Assembly (NCBI RefSeq): GCF_029937855.1
Contig: NZ_JAPYPC010000021.1
Location: 1 to 64,000, forward strand
Direction of reading: 5' to 3'
DNA length: 64,000 bases
From: Christiangramia sp.
GTDB lineage: Bacteria > Bacteroidota > Bacteroidia > Flavobacteriales > Flavobacteriaceae
The notes under the pieces are model-generated. The model did no database searches. It was given only the letters and a program-made list of their open reading frames with translations, and was not told the DNA's origin. Positions 52,302 to 62,003 of this stretch are shown in pieces. How positions within the stretch are numbered: the first letter of the stretch is position 1; every line of letters begins with the position of its first letter. The translations under genes were made by a program, and so were the position numbers.

Positions 52302-53506
52302 ATGTTGGATACCATAGGAGTGTTATATGATGGATATGACTATTTCCGGAAGAAATTTTCAGAAAGTCAAAAAGATCTTATTGAAGCCCGTTTCTTTTTT
52401 CAAAAAGTAGTTGTCATAAAAGGAGAGGAGGGAGCAAAAATATTTTACGATCATACGAAGTTTAAGAGAAATGGAGCTACTCCAAAACGATTTCAAAAAA
52501 CCTTGTTTGGGGAAGGTGGTGTACAGGGTTTGGATGGGCAGGCGCATTCCAAAAGAAAAAAGCTTTTTATGCAGGTGATGAATGTGCGGGCTTTAAAAAA
52601 AATAGAAAAAAAATTTAAAAAAAAAGCTGCAGATTGCCATTCTCGATTGGGAAGTGAAAGGAGAAATGGAACTTTTCTCAGAAATGGAACTTATTTTAAT
52701 GCGAACCGCCTGTGAATGGAGCGGAGTTCCCTTACAGCAAGAGGAAGAAAAAATGCGAACCGGGCAAATGCACAAGATGATCCAGTCTTCAGGAGCAATT
52801 GGTGTAAAGCATTATAAAAGCCGTCTTGCGAGATCAAAAAGTGAGGCCTGGATTGAAAGTTTAATAGAAAATCACTCTTACCGGAACAATTCTATTTTTG
52901 GTCTTTTCATCTCCTGTCTATATCGAAAAAGTGATCCCGACAGCAAACATACAGCTGCGGTAGAGATATTAAATCTATTAAGACCTATAGTGGCTGTTGC
53001 CAGGTACATTACCTTTCTGGCGCATGCGAGGCATCTTTATCCAGAATACCTTTTAAATACGGAGAACGAAAAAGATCTGCATTTTGTTCAGGAGGTAAGA
53101 AGATTTTATCCCTTCTTTCCTTTTATAGCGGCAAAAGCCAGGAAAGATTTTAGTTGGAATGATTATGATTTTGAGATGGGTCAAAAGGTGTTACTGGATA
53201 TTTATAGTACCAATCATGATCCTAAGTTTTGGGAGGAACCGGAAAAGTTTAATCCGAAACGTTTTAGTAACTGGGAAGAAAATCCATATTCATTTATTCC
53301 GCAAGGTGGAGGTTCTCATGAGCAGCACCATCGTTGTGCCGGAGAATGGATTACTATTGGTCTTATGAAAGCAGCACTTAAGTTTTTTTTCTGATATGAG
53401 CTATGAAGTACCTCTCCAGAACCTTAATATTAAGCTAAATAAAATACCTGCGATTCCTGAAAGCAGGTTTAGAATTTCCAATATTCATAGTTTCAAAAAT
53501 AAATAA
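52302..53506 (+). pseudogene. CYP152-type P450 (fatty acid peroxygenase) with two frameshifts
   Basis: Three frame segments form one cytochrome P450 of about 400 residues if one A is removed from the A9 run at 52617-52625 and one T from the T8 run at 53383-53390. Without these corrections the product ends at 52715. Diagnostic parts: FGEGGVQGLDGQAHSKRKKL (helix C region), EILNLLRPIVAVAR (Arg-Pro replaces the acid-alcohol pair, as in H2O2-using CYP152 peroxygenases), EVRRFYPFFPF and heme loop FIPQGGGSHEQHHRCAGEW. The tail (SDMSYEVPLQNLNIKLNKIPA) also fits. A TAAATTTG -7-like box lies at 52235-52242. Confidence 0.85.
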
Positions 53507-53823
53507 GCTACAGGATACATAAACTTTTTATATTAAATAAAGTGCTCAATTGCACATTAATATAACACATTTCACTTTTTATAGAAGTTTAACTTTTTAT
53601 TATTAACATTTTTAGCAGATAATCATCAGAAGCATCTTCAGCAGTGACTTAACTCAGTTTTTTACTTTATTATAACTTCTGGTTATATTAAGAAACGTTT
53701 ACCTATTTGTTAGTACTTTTTTGTAGTTCCTGCTGCTAATTTTGGCATATAAACAATTGGAATTGAATTGCTTCCATAGGAAATTTGGTTATACACCAGG
53801 TAAATCGTGTTTTTCCGCTTTAT
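53507..53823. other. Non-coding leader region of the glycosylation operon
   Basis: About 317 bases, AT-rich, with stops in all frames. A TAATTTTG box near 53741-53748 may serve as -7 element, but the nearest upstream TTTG is not at an ideal distance. No tRNA or riboswitch motif was seen. Confidence 0.4.
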
Positions 53824-54573
53824 ATGGATATGATAGCGATGATAAATTTTGTTGAAACCGATATTTTGAAAGAATCTGTTACAAATAGAATTTTAATCAC
53901 TGGGGGTTCCAGCGGAATAGGAGCTGCGATCGCTGAAAAATTCCACAAAGAGAAATGGAAGGTTTTCATTGCAGATAGGGATGAGCCGAGAGCAACTTTT
54001 AATGAAAATTATTTTTTCTGTAAAACCGATGTGACCAGGGCAGAAGATATTGGGGATTTATACCAGTCAGCTAAAGAAAATATAGGAATTCCGGATGTAT
54101 TGGTGATCAATGCGGGAAGAGGAATTCGCGAGAAACTATTGGAAGGAGATCCTGAAAAATGGCAGCAGGTGATCGATACAAACTTAATGGGAGCTTTAAG
54201 ATGTATCAGGGCTTTTGTACCGGAAATGCTGGAAAGAAAAAGCGGTAATGTGGTATTTATCTCTTCCGTAGCAGCAAATCAGCCACACGAGTATGGAGGA
54301 ATTTATAGCGCCAGCAAAACAGCTTTAGAAGTCATTGCAGAAACTTTAAGACTGGAAACCCTGCCACATCTGAATGTTACGGTGGTAAGTCTGGGAATTA
54401 CCGAAACCAATTTTTTTAAAAATGAAATTTCGGGCCATACTTCAATAGAAAAACTGAATATGGGTAGTATAGAACCGGAAGAGGTTGCGGAAGATGTATT
54501 CTATGCAGTAAACAAGAAGAAAAATACAAGTATTAATAAAATTATAACCAGACCATTAAAACAGAATTTCTAA
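53824..54573 (+). CDS. Short-chain dehydrogenase/reductase
   Basis: An SDR of about 249 residues: RILITGGSSGIGAAIAEKFHKE binds NAD(P)H, VINAGRGIREK holds NAG, and the active site is SSVAANQPHEYGGIYSASKTAL with Ser, Tyr and Lys. Start is uncertain: ATGs at 53824, 53830 and 53839 are possible, and a TTG at 53785 would be longer; 53824 keeps the leader short. It lies 18 bases before the epimerase gene and is probably the first gene of the long operon that reaches the window edge. Substrate unknown. Confidence 0.85.
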   Translation: MDMIAMINFVETDILKESVTNRILITGGSSGIGAAIAEKFHKEKWKVFIADRDEPRATFNENYFFCKTDVTRAEDIGDLYQSAKENIGIPDVLVINAGRGIREKLLEGDPEKWQQVIDTNLMGALRCIRAFVPEMLERKSGNVVFISSVAANQPHEYGGIYSASKTALEVIAETLRLETLPHLNVTVVSLGITETNFFKNEISGHTSIEKLNMGSIEPEEVAEDVFYAVNKKKNTSINKIITRPLKQNF

Positions 54574-54591
54574 ACAACCAAAAAATTTTTT

Positions 54592-55704
54592 ATGATCAAA
54601 AAAGTCTTAGTAACCGGGGGGGCAGGTTTTATAGGTTCTCATCTTACCGATGAGCTTATTAACTGCGGCTATGAAGTACGAATTTTAGATAATCTTTCTA
54701 AACAGGTTCATGGAAAGGAACAAAAAAAACCGACCTATTTAAATCCTAAAGCAGAATTTCATATAGGTGATGTTCGGGATAAACAGGCTGTTCAATATGC
54801 CCTGAATGGTGTGGATGCTGTTTTCCATTTTGCAGCTATGGTTGGTGTGGGTCAAAGTATGTATCAGATAAGGGATTACACCGAAGTTAATAATGTAGGG
54901 ACGGCGACTTTATTGGAATGTCTTATAGAAAAACCGGTAAAAAAACTGGTGATGGCTTCCAGTATGAGTATTTACGGTGAAGGTCTATATAAAGATTCCA
55001 ATGCTAATCTTATTACAGAATGTGAACGGGAATTGGAAGACCTGAAAAATGACAAATGGGAGATGTATAAAAATGGAAAAGAATTGCAGCCTATTCCAAC
55101 TTCAGAAGATAAAAAACCAACCTTAGCTTCTGTGTATGCACTCTCCAAATACGATCAGGAGCGACTGAGCCTAATCACCGGCAAAGCCTATAATATCCCA
55201 ACCACGGCACTTCGATTTTTTAATGTTTACGGAACGCGACAAGCGCTATCTAATCCTTACACCGGTGTTCTGGCCATTTTTGCTTCCAGGCTTTTAAATA
55301 ACAATCCGCCGATGATCTTCGAAGACGGAAATCAGAAAAGGGATTTTATCCATGTAAAGGATGTGGCCCGGGCTTGCCGGCTGGCCATGGAAAAACCCGA
55401 AGCAGATGGCGAGGTGCTGAACATTGGGAGCGGTAATCAATACACTATCACTTATATAGCCAACCAACTTGCAGAGGTGATGAATAAGGATATCCCTCCG
55501 GAAATTACCGGAAATTATCGTATCGGCGACATTCGCCATTGTTTCGCCAATACATCCAAAACTGAAAAAGTTCTCGGTTTCACTCCTGAAGTCGATTTTA
55601 AAGAAGGTCTTCTGGAGCTTGCTCAATGGCTAAAAGGAGAAATAGCCGAAGACAATGTAAATAAAGCCAGTGATGAACTGGCTGAAAGAGGATTAACCGT
55701 TTAA
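54592..55704 (+). CDS. NAD-dependent sugar epimerase/dehydratase
   Basis: A 370-residue extended SDR. VTGGAGFIGSHLTDELINCGYEVRILDN at the start binds NAD, and Tyr and Lys of the YALSKYDQERL motif form the catalytic site, with ASSMSIYGE before it. FHFAAMVGVGQSMYQ and DFIHVKDVARA follow the UDP-glucose 4-epimerase/CDP-paratose-type pattern. It acts on an NDP-sugar in the cytoplasm. An extra 30-residue insertion (about residues 130-160, rich in Asp, Glu and Lys) is unusual. The next gene starts 10 bases later. Confidence 0.92.
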   Translation: MIKKVLVTGGAGFIGSHLTDELINCGYEVRILDNLSKQVHGKEQKKPTYLNPKAEFHIGDVRDKQAVQYALNGVDAVFHFAAMVGVGQSMYQIRDYTEVNNVGTATLLECLIEKPVKKLVMASSMSIYGEGLYKDSNANLITECERELEDLKNDKWEMYKNGKELQPIPTSEDKKPTLASVYALSKYDQERLSLITGKAYNIPTTALRFFNVYGTRQALSNPYTGVLAIFASRLLNNNPPMIFEDGNQKRDFIHVKDVARACRLAMEKPEADGEVLNIGSGNQYTITYIANQLAEVMNKDIPPEITGNYRIGDIRHCFANTSKTEKVLGFTPEVDFKEGLLELAQWLKGEIAEDNVNKASDELAERGLTV

Positions 55705-55714
55705 GAAACCCAAT

Positions 55715-57739
55715 ATGGAAAAGAAAGATCGAACAGAAACTCCTGTACTTGGTATACTCGAATGGTTTAGACCGGGAGAGAATAAAGAAGTGGAAAATAC
55801 ACTTCAGGATCTGGAAAGACTTGGTATAAAACATTTAAGAACCGGGATTTCCTGGGCCGATTGGTATGTGGAAGGTACCGAAGAGTGGTATGACTGGCTT
55901 TTTAAAGAAGTAAGTTCTAAAGTAGAGATGCTTCCCTGTTTTCTTTATACTCCGCCTTCCATCGGCGAAACACCTAAAACTTCATCTCCTCCAAAATATT
56001 TAAAATCCTATGCCGATTTTCTTGATGTAATGATCAATAAATATGGGGAATATTTTGAATGGATGGAGCTTTGGAATGAACCCAATAATAAAATCGAATA
56101 TGATTTCACTTTGGATTTTTCCTGGAATAAGTTTTCAAAAATGATCGATATGGCCTCGTATTGGGCAAAGCAAAAGGGTAAGAAGACCGTTTTAGGAGGA
56201 ATGAGTCCAATAGATCCTAACTGGCTTAGAATGATGGCTGAAAATGGCACCCTGGAGAATATCGATGCCGTAGGAATTCATGGATTTCCGCATGTTTTTG
56301 ACCAGCAATGGAGCAGTTGGGAAGAAAATATCAAACAGGTAAGAAAAGTACTTACCAATTTTGATCTGGATAAAGAGCTGTGGATTTCGGAGGCAGGTTT
56401 TTCTACCTGGCAGCACGATGAAGTAAAACAGTACGAAGAATTTAAAAAGGTACTGAAAACTTCAGCAGACAGGGTTTACTGGTATAGCATGAATGATCTT
56501 GATCCTAAAAATGCTACCGTAGGTGGTTTCCATCTGGATGAAAGGGAATATTTTTTCGGACTTAAAAAAACAGACGGAACTAAAAAATTACTTTACCGAT
56601 TACTGGAAAAGCATGGTGTGGAGAATATTCATCAGCATACTTATATCACCAAAGAATATAAAATTGAACCTGAAGAAAATTATAGCCTAATTACCGGGGG
56701 AGCAGGATTTATCGGGGTTAATCTGGCAGATCGTCTATTGCAGGAGGGGAAAACCGTAATGATCTATGACAACCTTTTCCGGGATGGGGTAGAGCAGAAC
56801 CTGCAATGGCTTCAGAAAAAATACCCCAGGAATTTAATAGTGCAAATTGCAGATATCCGGGAAAAATCTATCCTTGAAGCCTGTGTTAGAAAAGCGAACG
56901 AAATCTTTCATTTTTCTGCACAGGTCGCTGTAACCACTTCGCTTACCAGTCCCGATATGGATTTTGAGGTAAATCTGCAGGGAACCTTTAATATCCTGGA
57001 GGCGATTAGGAAAACGGAACATAAACCATCACTGATATTTACTTCTACAAATAAGGTTTATGGAGATCTTAATGATCTAAAGATGGGTTCCAATGAAACC
57101 AGGTATTTTCCTTCAGATAAAAATATTGAAGAAAACGGCGTAAGTGAGAAAAGAAATTTGGATTTCCATAGTCCGTATGGCTGTTCTAAAGGAGCAGCAG
57201 ATCAATATATTTTGGATTATTCTCAATCCTACGGATTAAAAACCACGGTCTTTAGAATGAGCTGTATATATGGTCCGCACCAGTTTGGAACGGAGGATCA
57301 GGGCTGGGTGGCCCACTTTCTCATAAGCGCCCTGGAAAATAAACCAATTGTGATCTACGGAAATGGAAAACAGGTGAGGGATATCCTTTTTGTAAAAGAT
57401 CTGGTAAATGCATTCATACTGGCCGGTAAAAATATAGAGAAAATAAAAGGCCAGGTTTTCAATATAGGTGGTGGTCCTGAAAACACCGTGAGTTTAATTG
57501 AAATACTTGATAAGATCAAAGAAAAAACAGGAAAGGAAGTGCCGGTTTCATTTGAAGAATGGAGGAGGGGAGATCAGTTATACTACGTTTCAGATACTTC
57601 GAAATTCAGCAAGGCAACAGGATGGAAACCTGAATATTCAGTGGATGAAGGTGTGGAAGAACTAATGAACTGGTTAATTGAAAATCGTAATCTGAAAATT
57701 GAAAATAAGAATTCTTCAGCAAAAGAAATAGCAGTATGA
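55715..57739 (+). CDS. Fusion: glycoside hydrolase (clan GH-A-like) + NAD-dependent epimerase
   Basis: A 674-residue two-domain protein. Residues about 8-305 form a (beta/alpha)8 glycosidase-like domain, with the putative acid/base Glu122 in ELWNEPNN and the putative nucleophile Glu226 in WISEAGFSTW; GH39-like beta-xylosidases show the same layout. Residues about 325-660 form an extended SDR: GGAGFIG at 328-334 and Tyr488/Lys492 in HSPYGCSKGAADQY. No signal peptide, so it works in the cytoplasm, where glycosidases are rare partners of epimerases. Both active sites look intact. Overlaps the next gene by 4 bases. Confidence 0.88.
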   Translation: MEKKDRTETPVLGILEWFRPGENKEVENTLQDLERLGIKHLRTGISWADWYVEGTEEWYDWLFKEVSSKVEMLPCFLYTPPSIGETPKTSSPPKYLKSYADFLDVMINKYGEYFEWMELWNEPNNKIEYDFTLDFSWNKFSKMIDMASYWAKQKGKKTVLGGMSPIDPNWLRMMAENGTLENIDAVGIHGFPHVFDQQWSSWEENIKQVRKVLTNFDLDKELWISEAGFSTWQHDEVKQYEEFKKVLKTSADRVYWYSMNDLDPKNATVGGFHLDEREYFFGLKKTDGTKKLLYRLLEKHGVENIHQHTYITKEYKIEPEENYSLITGGAGFIGVNLADRLLQEGKTVMIYDNLFRDGVEQNLQWLQKKYPRNLIVQIADIREKSILEACVRKANEIFHFSAQVAVTTSLTSPDMDFEVNLQGTFNILEAIRKTEHKPSLIFTSTNKVYGDLNDLKMGSNETRYFPSDKNIEENGVSEKRNLDFHSPYGCSKGAADQYILDYSQSYGLKTTVFRMSCIYGPHQFGTEDQGWVAHFLISALENKPIVIYGNGKQVRDILFVKDLVNAFILAGKNIEKIKGQVFNIGGGPENTVSLIEILDKIKEKTGKEVPVSFEEWRRGDQLYYVSDTSKFSKATGWKPEYSVDEGVEELMNWLIENRNLKIENKNSSAKEIAV

Positions 57740-58761
57740 GGATTAGCAGGGAGATACAGGAAATGCCAGCCTTACCAAAAGAAGATTTGGTTTATAAGGC
57801 GGCAGTTATAAAGCAACCAGGTAGAGTTTCACTTGAAGAATATAAAGTGCCTAAACCTGATAAGAACGAGGTAAGGATAAAACTAGAAGGTTCCGGCGTT
57901 TGCACCTCTAATATTCCTCTTTGGGAAGGTCGTGAATGGTTCGATTATCCTATTGAACCAGGCCAACCAGGGCATGAAGGCTGGGGGATCATTGAGGAAA
58001 TTGGCAGTGAGGTGAAAGGTTTTACAGTAGGTGAAAGAGTCACCGGATTAACCTACAATGCCTATGCGACTTATGATATCGCTACTCCGGAAAATCTGGT
58101 GAAACTGCCCGATTTTTTGGATGATAAACCTTTTCCTGGGGAGCCGCTTGGCTGTGCTATGAATATTTTCAACAGGAGCGATATTCACGCTGGGCAAACA
58201 ATTGCTGTAGTTGGTTGCGGATTTTTAGGCCTTCTTTTGATCCAGCTGATCAAATCGAGAGGTGCCAAAGTTATTGCCATCTCAAAAAGAGAATTTTCCC
58301 TGAAAGCTGCGGAAGAAGCCGGGGCAGATGAAATGATTCCGATGGATGATTATTATAAAATCATTGAAGAAGTAAAGAATAATACTGGCGGATTATTGTG
58401 TCATCGGGTCATTGAAGCTACCGGCAAGGAGTGGCCGTTGAACCTTTCTATAGAACTAACGGCAGAAAAGGGGAAATTAATCGTAGCCGGATTTCACCAG
58501 GATGGTATGAGAAATCTTAACGTTCAAATGCTGAACTGGCGCGGTATCGATATGATTAGTGCCCATGAACGGGATCCGAAACAATATAGCAAGGGAATTA
58601 AAGATGCCATTGAAGCAATTCGAAAAAATGAAATGGATCCATTTCCGCTTTTTACACATAAGTTTTCCCTGGAGGAAATGGAGAAAGCCTTCCAGCATCT
58701 TACAGAACGCCCGGATGGTTTTATAAAAGCATTGGTAATCAATAATAAAAGTTCTAAATGA
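57736..58761 (+). CDS. Zinc-type medium-chain alcohol dehydrogenase
   Basis: A 341-residue MDR. The catalytic zinc region shows SGVCTSNIPLWEGREW and PGQPGHEGWGIIEEIG (GHE motif); the Rossmann motif is VVGCGFLGLLLIQLIKSRGAKVIA. The structural four-cysteine lobe is missing. It begins with an extension (MRISREIQEMPALPKEDL). It may oxidise a sugar or cyclitol intermediate made by the neighbouring epimerases; relatives include threonine/sorbitol dehydrogenases and sugar-oxidising MDRs of antibiotic clusters. Overlaps both neighbours by 4 bases. Confidence 0.88.
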   Translation: MRISREIQEMPALPKEDLVYKAAVIKQPGRVSLEEYKVPKPDKNEVRIKLEGSGVCTSNIPLWEGREWFDYPIEPGQPGHEGWGIIEEIGSEVKGFTVGERVTGLTYNAYATYDIATPENLVKLPDFLDDKPFPGEPLGCAMNIFNRSDIHAGQTIAVVGCGFLGLLLIQLIKSRGAKVIAISKREFSLKAAEEAGADEMIPMDDYYKIIEEVKNNTGGLLCHRVIEATGKEWPLNLSIELTAEKGKLIVAGFHQDGMRNLNVQMLNWRGIDMISAHERDPKQYSKGIKDAIEAIRKNEMDPFPLFTHKFSLEEMEKAFQHLTERPDGFIKALVINNKSSK

Positions 58762-59786
58762 TAGCCACAGATTCGAAAGAGAAGAATACGAACTCAAAAG
58801 ACCTATCAATGGGCTTTATTGGGGTGGGCTGGATAGGCAGAAACCGAATGGAAGTAATGCTTCAAAATCCTAATTTACAAGCTGCCGCCATTGCCGAACC
58901 TTTCAACGAAAATGCCGAAGCAGCACGAAAAGTAGCACCTGACACAAATATCACTAAATCTCCAGAAGAGATCTATGAAAATGAAGAAATAGATGCCGTA
59001 GTGATCGCCACTCCCAGTGCGATGCACGCGGAACAAAGTATAAAGGCACTCAATTCTGGGAAAGCTGTTTTTTGTCAGAAGCCTTTAGGACGGACTGCTG
59101 CTGAGGTGAGAGAAGTTATAAATGCCTCGGCAAGAAATAATAAATTATTGGGTGTAGATATGTCTTACCGTTACACGAAGGCATTTAAAGCGGTTTATGA
59201 GGTGGTAAAAAGAGGAAACCTGGGAAAGATATATGCGGTAGACCTGGTTTTCCATAATGCTTATGGCCCGGATAAGGATTGGTTTTTTGATATTAAAAGA
59301 TCTGGTGGTGGCAGTGTGATGGATTTGGGAATCCATTTAATAGATCTAGCCTTGTGGAGCCTGGATTTTCCTGGAATACGAGAAGTGAATAGCAAATTAT
59401 ATCACAAAGGCAAAAAGCTGAAATCTTTTGAGGAAGAAGTAGAAGATTTCGCTCAAGTTTCTATGATTTCTGAAGATGATACAAGTATAAATTTACAGTG
59501 CTCCTGGCATGTTTCCGCAGGTAGGGATGCAGTGATAGAAGCAAAATTCTATGGCACTGAAGGAGGAGCGGCATTTAAGAATGTTGACGGTTCATTTTAT
59601 GATTTTGTTGCTGAAAAATATAGCGGAACCCAAACCGAAGTATTGGTATCTCCACCAGATGATTGGAGTGGAAGGGCCGGTCTCGTCTGGGTCAAAAATT
59701 TACTGAAAGATGATACTTATGATGAGCAAAGCGCAGAGGAATTTTTGAAGACCAGTGAAATTATAGACAGGATCTATGGAAGATAG
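58758..59786 (+). CDS. Gfo/Idh/MocA family oxidoreductase
   Basis: A 342-residue protein. GFIGVGWIGRNRMEVMLQNPNLQAAAIAEP binds NAD(P), VVIATPSAMHAEQS and CQKPLGRTAAE hold the catalytic Lys (QKP in place of EKP), and GGGSVMDLGIHLIDLALW is the substrate-domain motif with His. Members oxidise or reduce sugars, inositols or their NDP derivatives. It starts 4 bases inside the preceding gene's end and overlaps the GT4 gene by 11 bases, so it belongs to the same pathway. Confidence 0.92.
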   Translation: MIATDSKEKNTNSKDLSMGFIGVGWIGRNRMEVMLQNPNLQAAAIAEPFNENAEAARKVAPDTNITKSPEEIYENEEIDAVVIATPSAMHAEQSIKALNSGKAVFCQKPLGRTAAEVREVINASARNNKLLGVDMSYRYTKAFKAVYEVVKRGNLGKIYAVDLVFHNAYGPDKDWFFDIKRSGGGSVMDLGIHLIDLALWSLDFPGIREVNSKLYHKGKKLKSFEEEVEDFAQVSMISEDDTSINLQCSWHVSAGRDAVIEAKFYGTEGGAAFKNVDGSFYDFVAEKYSGTQTEVLVSPPDDWSGRAGLVWVKNLLKDDTYDEQSAEEFLKTSEIIDRIYGR

Positions 59787-60891
59787 CAGGATCAAAATAT
59801 TGATGACTACAGATACACTGGGAGGAGTCTGGACCTACACCCTGGAGCTTTGTAAAATCTTGGGAGTTTATGGAGTAGAAGTTCACCTGGCCTCACTGGG
59901 AGCTCTGCCTTCACCCGGGCAGGAAAAAGAAGTTTCCAGTTTGGAAAATGTCTCGTTATATCGTAGTGATTTTAAGTTAGAATGGATGCAGGATTGTGCA
60001 GAAGACCTTATAGAAATGCGCAAATGGATCTATAGCCTATACCGGGAAATTCAACCAACTCTGGTACATTTCAACAATTTTGTTCCGCTAAATTTTAACG
60101 GTACGCCAATCATAACTGTTTTCCACTCCTGTGTACAAACCTGGTGGGAATCTGTAAAATCTAAATCTGCTCCTGCTGAATGGGAAAATTATAAACAGCA
60201 TGTAAAAAATTCTCTGAATGTATCAAACCTGGTAATAAGTCCGAGTTGTGCTCTATTGAGACAGGCAATGGAAATTTATGAATTTTCCAGTAAGACAAAG
60301 GTGATCCATAACGGCAGAGAATTAAAATTTTCCGAAGAAATAAATAAAGAGAAGATTATTTTCGCGATGGGCAGGATCTGGGATGAGGCAAAGAATCTGG
60401 AAATTCTTTCTGCAGTAGCGAAAAATTTAGCCTGGCCGGTTTATATCGCCGGGGATAATAAAGATCCTCATACAGGAAAGGAGCTTCAGATAGAAAATGT
60501 GCATTTCGTGGGACAATTATCTTCTTCAGAAGTAAAAGAATATTTGCAGCGCGCTTCCATATTTGTGAGTCCGGCGAAATATGAACCTTTCGGGCTTTCC
60601 ATTCTGGAGGCTGCAAAGGCAGGATGTGCTTTGGCCATAAGTAATATTGACACACTGCAGGAATTATGGTGTGGAGCTGCCACATTTTTTGATCCTGGCA
60701 ATAAGAATGAAATCCAGAACAAACTACTTCAGCTAATTGATGATGAGAATAAAAGAGAAGAACTGGCAGCTAAAGCTGAAAAAAGAGCGGCTTCTTATGA
60801 TCTACAGAAAATGGGAGAATGCTATATGGAGCTTTATAAGGAACTAATATATACTAACCAACCAATTAGAAAACCAAGTTATAGCTTATGA
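59776..60891 (+). CDS. Glycosyltransferase family 4
   Basis: A 371-residue GT-B enzyme. The N-terminal MTTDTLGGVWTYTLELCKIL is the GT4 acceptor-side start, and the C-terminal donor site has GRIWDEAKNLEIL and KYEPFGLSILEAAKAGCALAISNI with the EX7E motif. No signal peptide or membrane helix. Donor and acceptor unknown. It is the first of four transferases in a row. Confidence 0.92.
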   Translation: MEDSRIKILMTTDTLGGVWTYTLELCKILGVYGVEVHLASLGALPSPGQEKEVSSLENVSLYRSDFKLEWMQDCAEDLIEMRKWIYSLYREIQPTLVHFNNFVPLNFNGTPIITVFHSCVQTWWESVKSKSAPAEWENYKQHVKNSLNVSNLVISPSCALLRQAMEIYEFSSKTKVIHNGRELKFSEEINKEKIIFAMGRIWDEAKNLEILSAVAKNLAWPVYIAGDNKDPHTGKELQIENVHFVGQLSSSEVKEYLQRASIFVSPAKYEPFGLSILEAAKAGCALAISNIDTLQELWCGAATFFDPGNKNEIQNKLLQLIDDENKREELAAKAEKRAASYDLQKMGECYMELYKELIYTNQPIRKPSYSL

Positions 60892-62003
60892 AATTTGTAC
60901 TTTTTTATCACTCACTTTATTCCGACTGGAATCACGGAAATGCTCATTTTTTAAGGGGTATCGTAAAAGAACTCAAAATGAGAGGACACGAAGTGGAAGT
61001 TTTTGAACCGGAAAATGGGTGGAGCCTGAAAAATCTCTTGAAAGATCACGGCGCGGAAAAACTGGATGAATTCCGACATTATTATCCTACTCTAAATCCT
61101 CAATTTTATAATGCCGATAAACCTTTAAACCATGAAGCTATTTTAAAAGATGCTGATGTGGTTATAGTTCATGAATGGAACTCTCCGGAAATGGTAGCCG
61201 ATTTAGGTAAAAAGAAAGGACGATTTGGCTATAAATTACTATTTCATGATACTCATCACCGGGCTGTTTCTGACGTTGAGAGTATGGCGAAGTACAACTT
61301 TCAAGATTATGACGGAGCCCTGGTATTCGGAAAAGTGATCAAGAAGATCTACGAGGAAAAAGGCTGGCTGGATAAAGTCTGGACCTGGCATGAAGCGGCA
61401 GATGCAGAACTTTTTTCTCCGGATAGAGATCAGGAAAAGGGAGGAGACCTGGTTTGGATTGGAAACTGGGGTGACGATGAACGAACTGAGGAATTAATGG
61501 AATTTCTTATTGAACCCGTGAAGGAATTAGGTATAAAAGCTAAAGTTTATGGAGTGCGATATCCTGAAAAGGCGAAAAAAGCGCTTGCAGATGCGGGGAT
61601 AGAATATGGAGGCTGGTTACCGAATTATAAAGTACCCGAAGTTTTTGCGAAATATAAAGTCACCGTTCATGTACCTCGTCGCCCTTATGTGGAGATGTTG
61701 CCAGGAATTCCCACCATTCGGCCTTTTGAAGCTTTATCCTGCGGAATTCCGCTAATCTGTAGTCCCTGGTCGGATGAGGAGAATTTGTTCACTCCTGGCG
61801 AGGACTACTTGTTGGCCAGTGATGGAAATGAGATGGGTTATCGCATTGCTGAGGTTCTTAAAAGTGCCCAGCTTGCACAAAGCCTTTCTGAAAACGGCCG
61901 AAAAACCATTCTGGAAAGACATACCTGTTCCCACAGGGTGGATGAACTGGAAGGAATTATTCAAGTAATAGAAGCAACTAAATCAACAAAAAAGACAGCC
62001 TGA
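60888..62003 (+). CDS. CgeB-like glycosyltransferase (1 of 3)
   Basis: A 371-residue GT-B protein of the CgeB/DUF3880 type. N-terminal MKFVLFYHSLYSDWNHGNAHFLRGIVKEL and a C-terminal donor site IPTIRPFEALSCGIPLICSPWSDEE. CgeB of Bacillus is linked to spore crust glycosylation; most family members are uncharacterised. Overlap of 4 bases with the GT4 gene. The aromatic-rich part around residues 120-135 (DTHHRAVSDVESM) may bind the acceptor. Confidence 0.88.
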   Translation: MKFVLFYHSLYSDWNHGNAHFLRGIVKELKMRGHEVEVFEPENGWSLKNLLKDHGAEKLDEFRHYYPTLNPQFYNADKPLNHEAILKDADVVIVHEWNSPEMVADLGKKKGRFGYKLLFHDTHHRAVSDVESMAKYNFQDYDGALVFGKVIKKIYEEKGWLDKVWTWHEAADAELFSPDRDQEKGGDLVWIGNWGDDERTEELMEFLIEPVKELGIKAKVYGVRYPEKAKKALADAGIEYGGWLPNYKVPEVFAKYKVTVHVPRRPYVEMLPGIPTIRPFEALSCGIPLICSPWSDEENLFTPGEDYLLASDGNEMGYRIAEVLKSAQLAQSLSENGRKTILERHTCSHRVDELEGIIQVIEATKSTKKTA

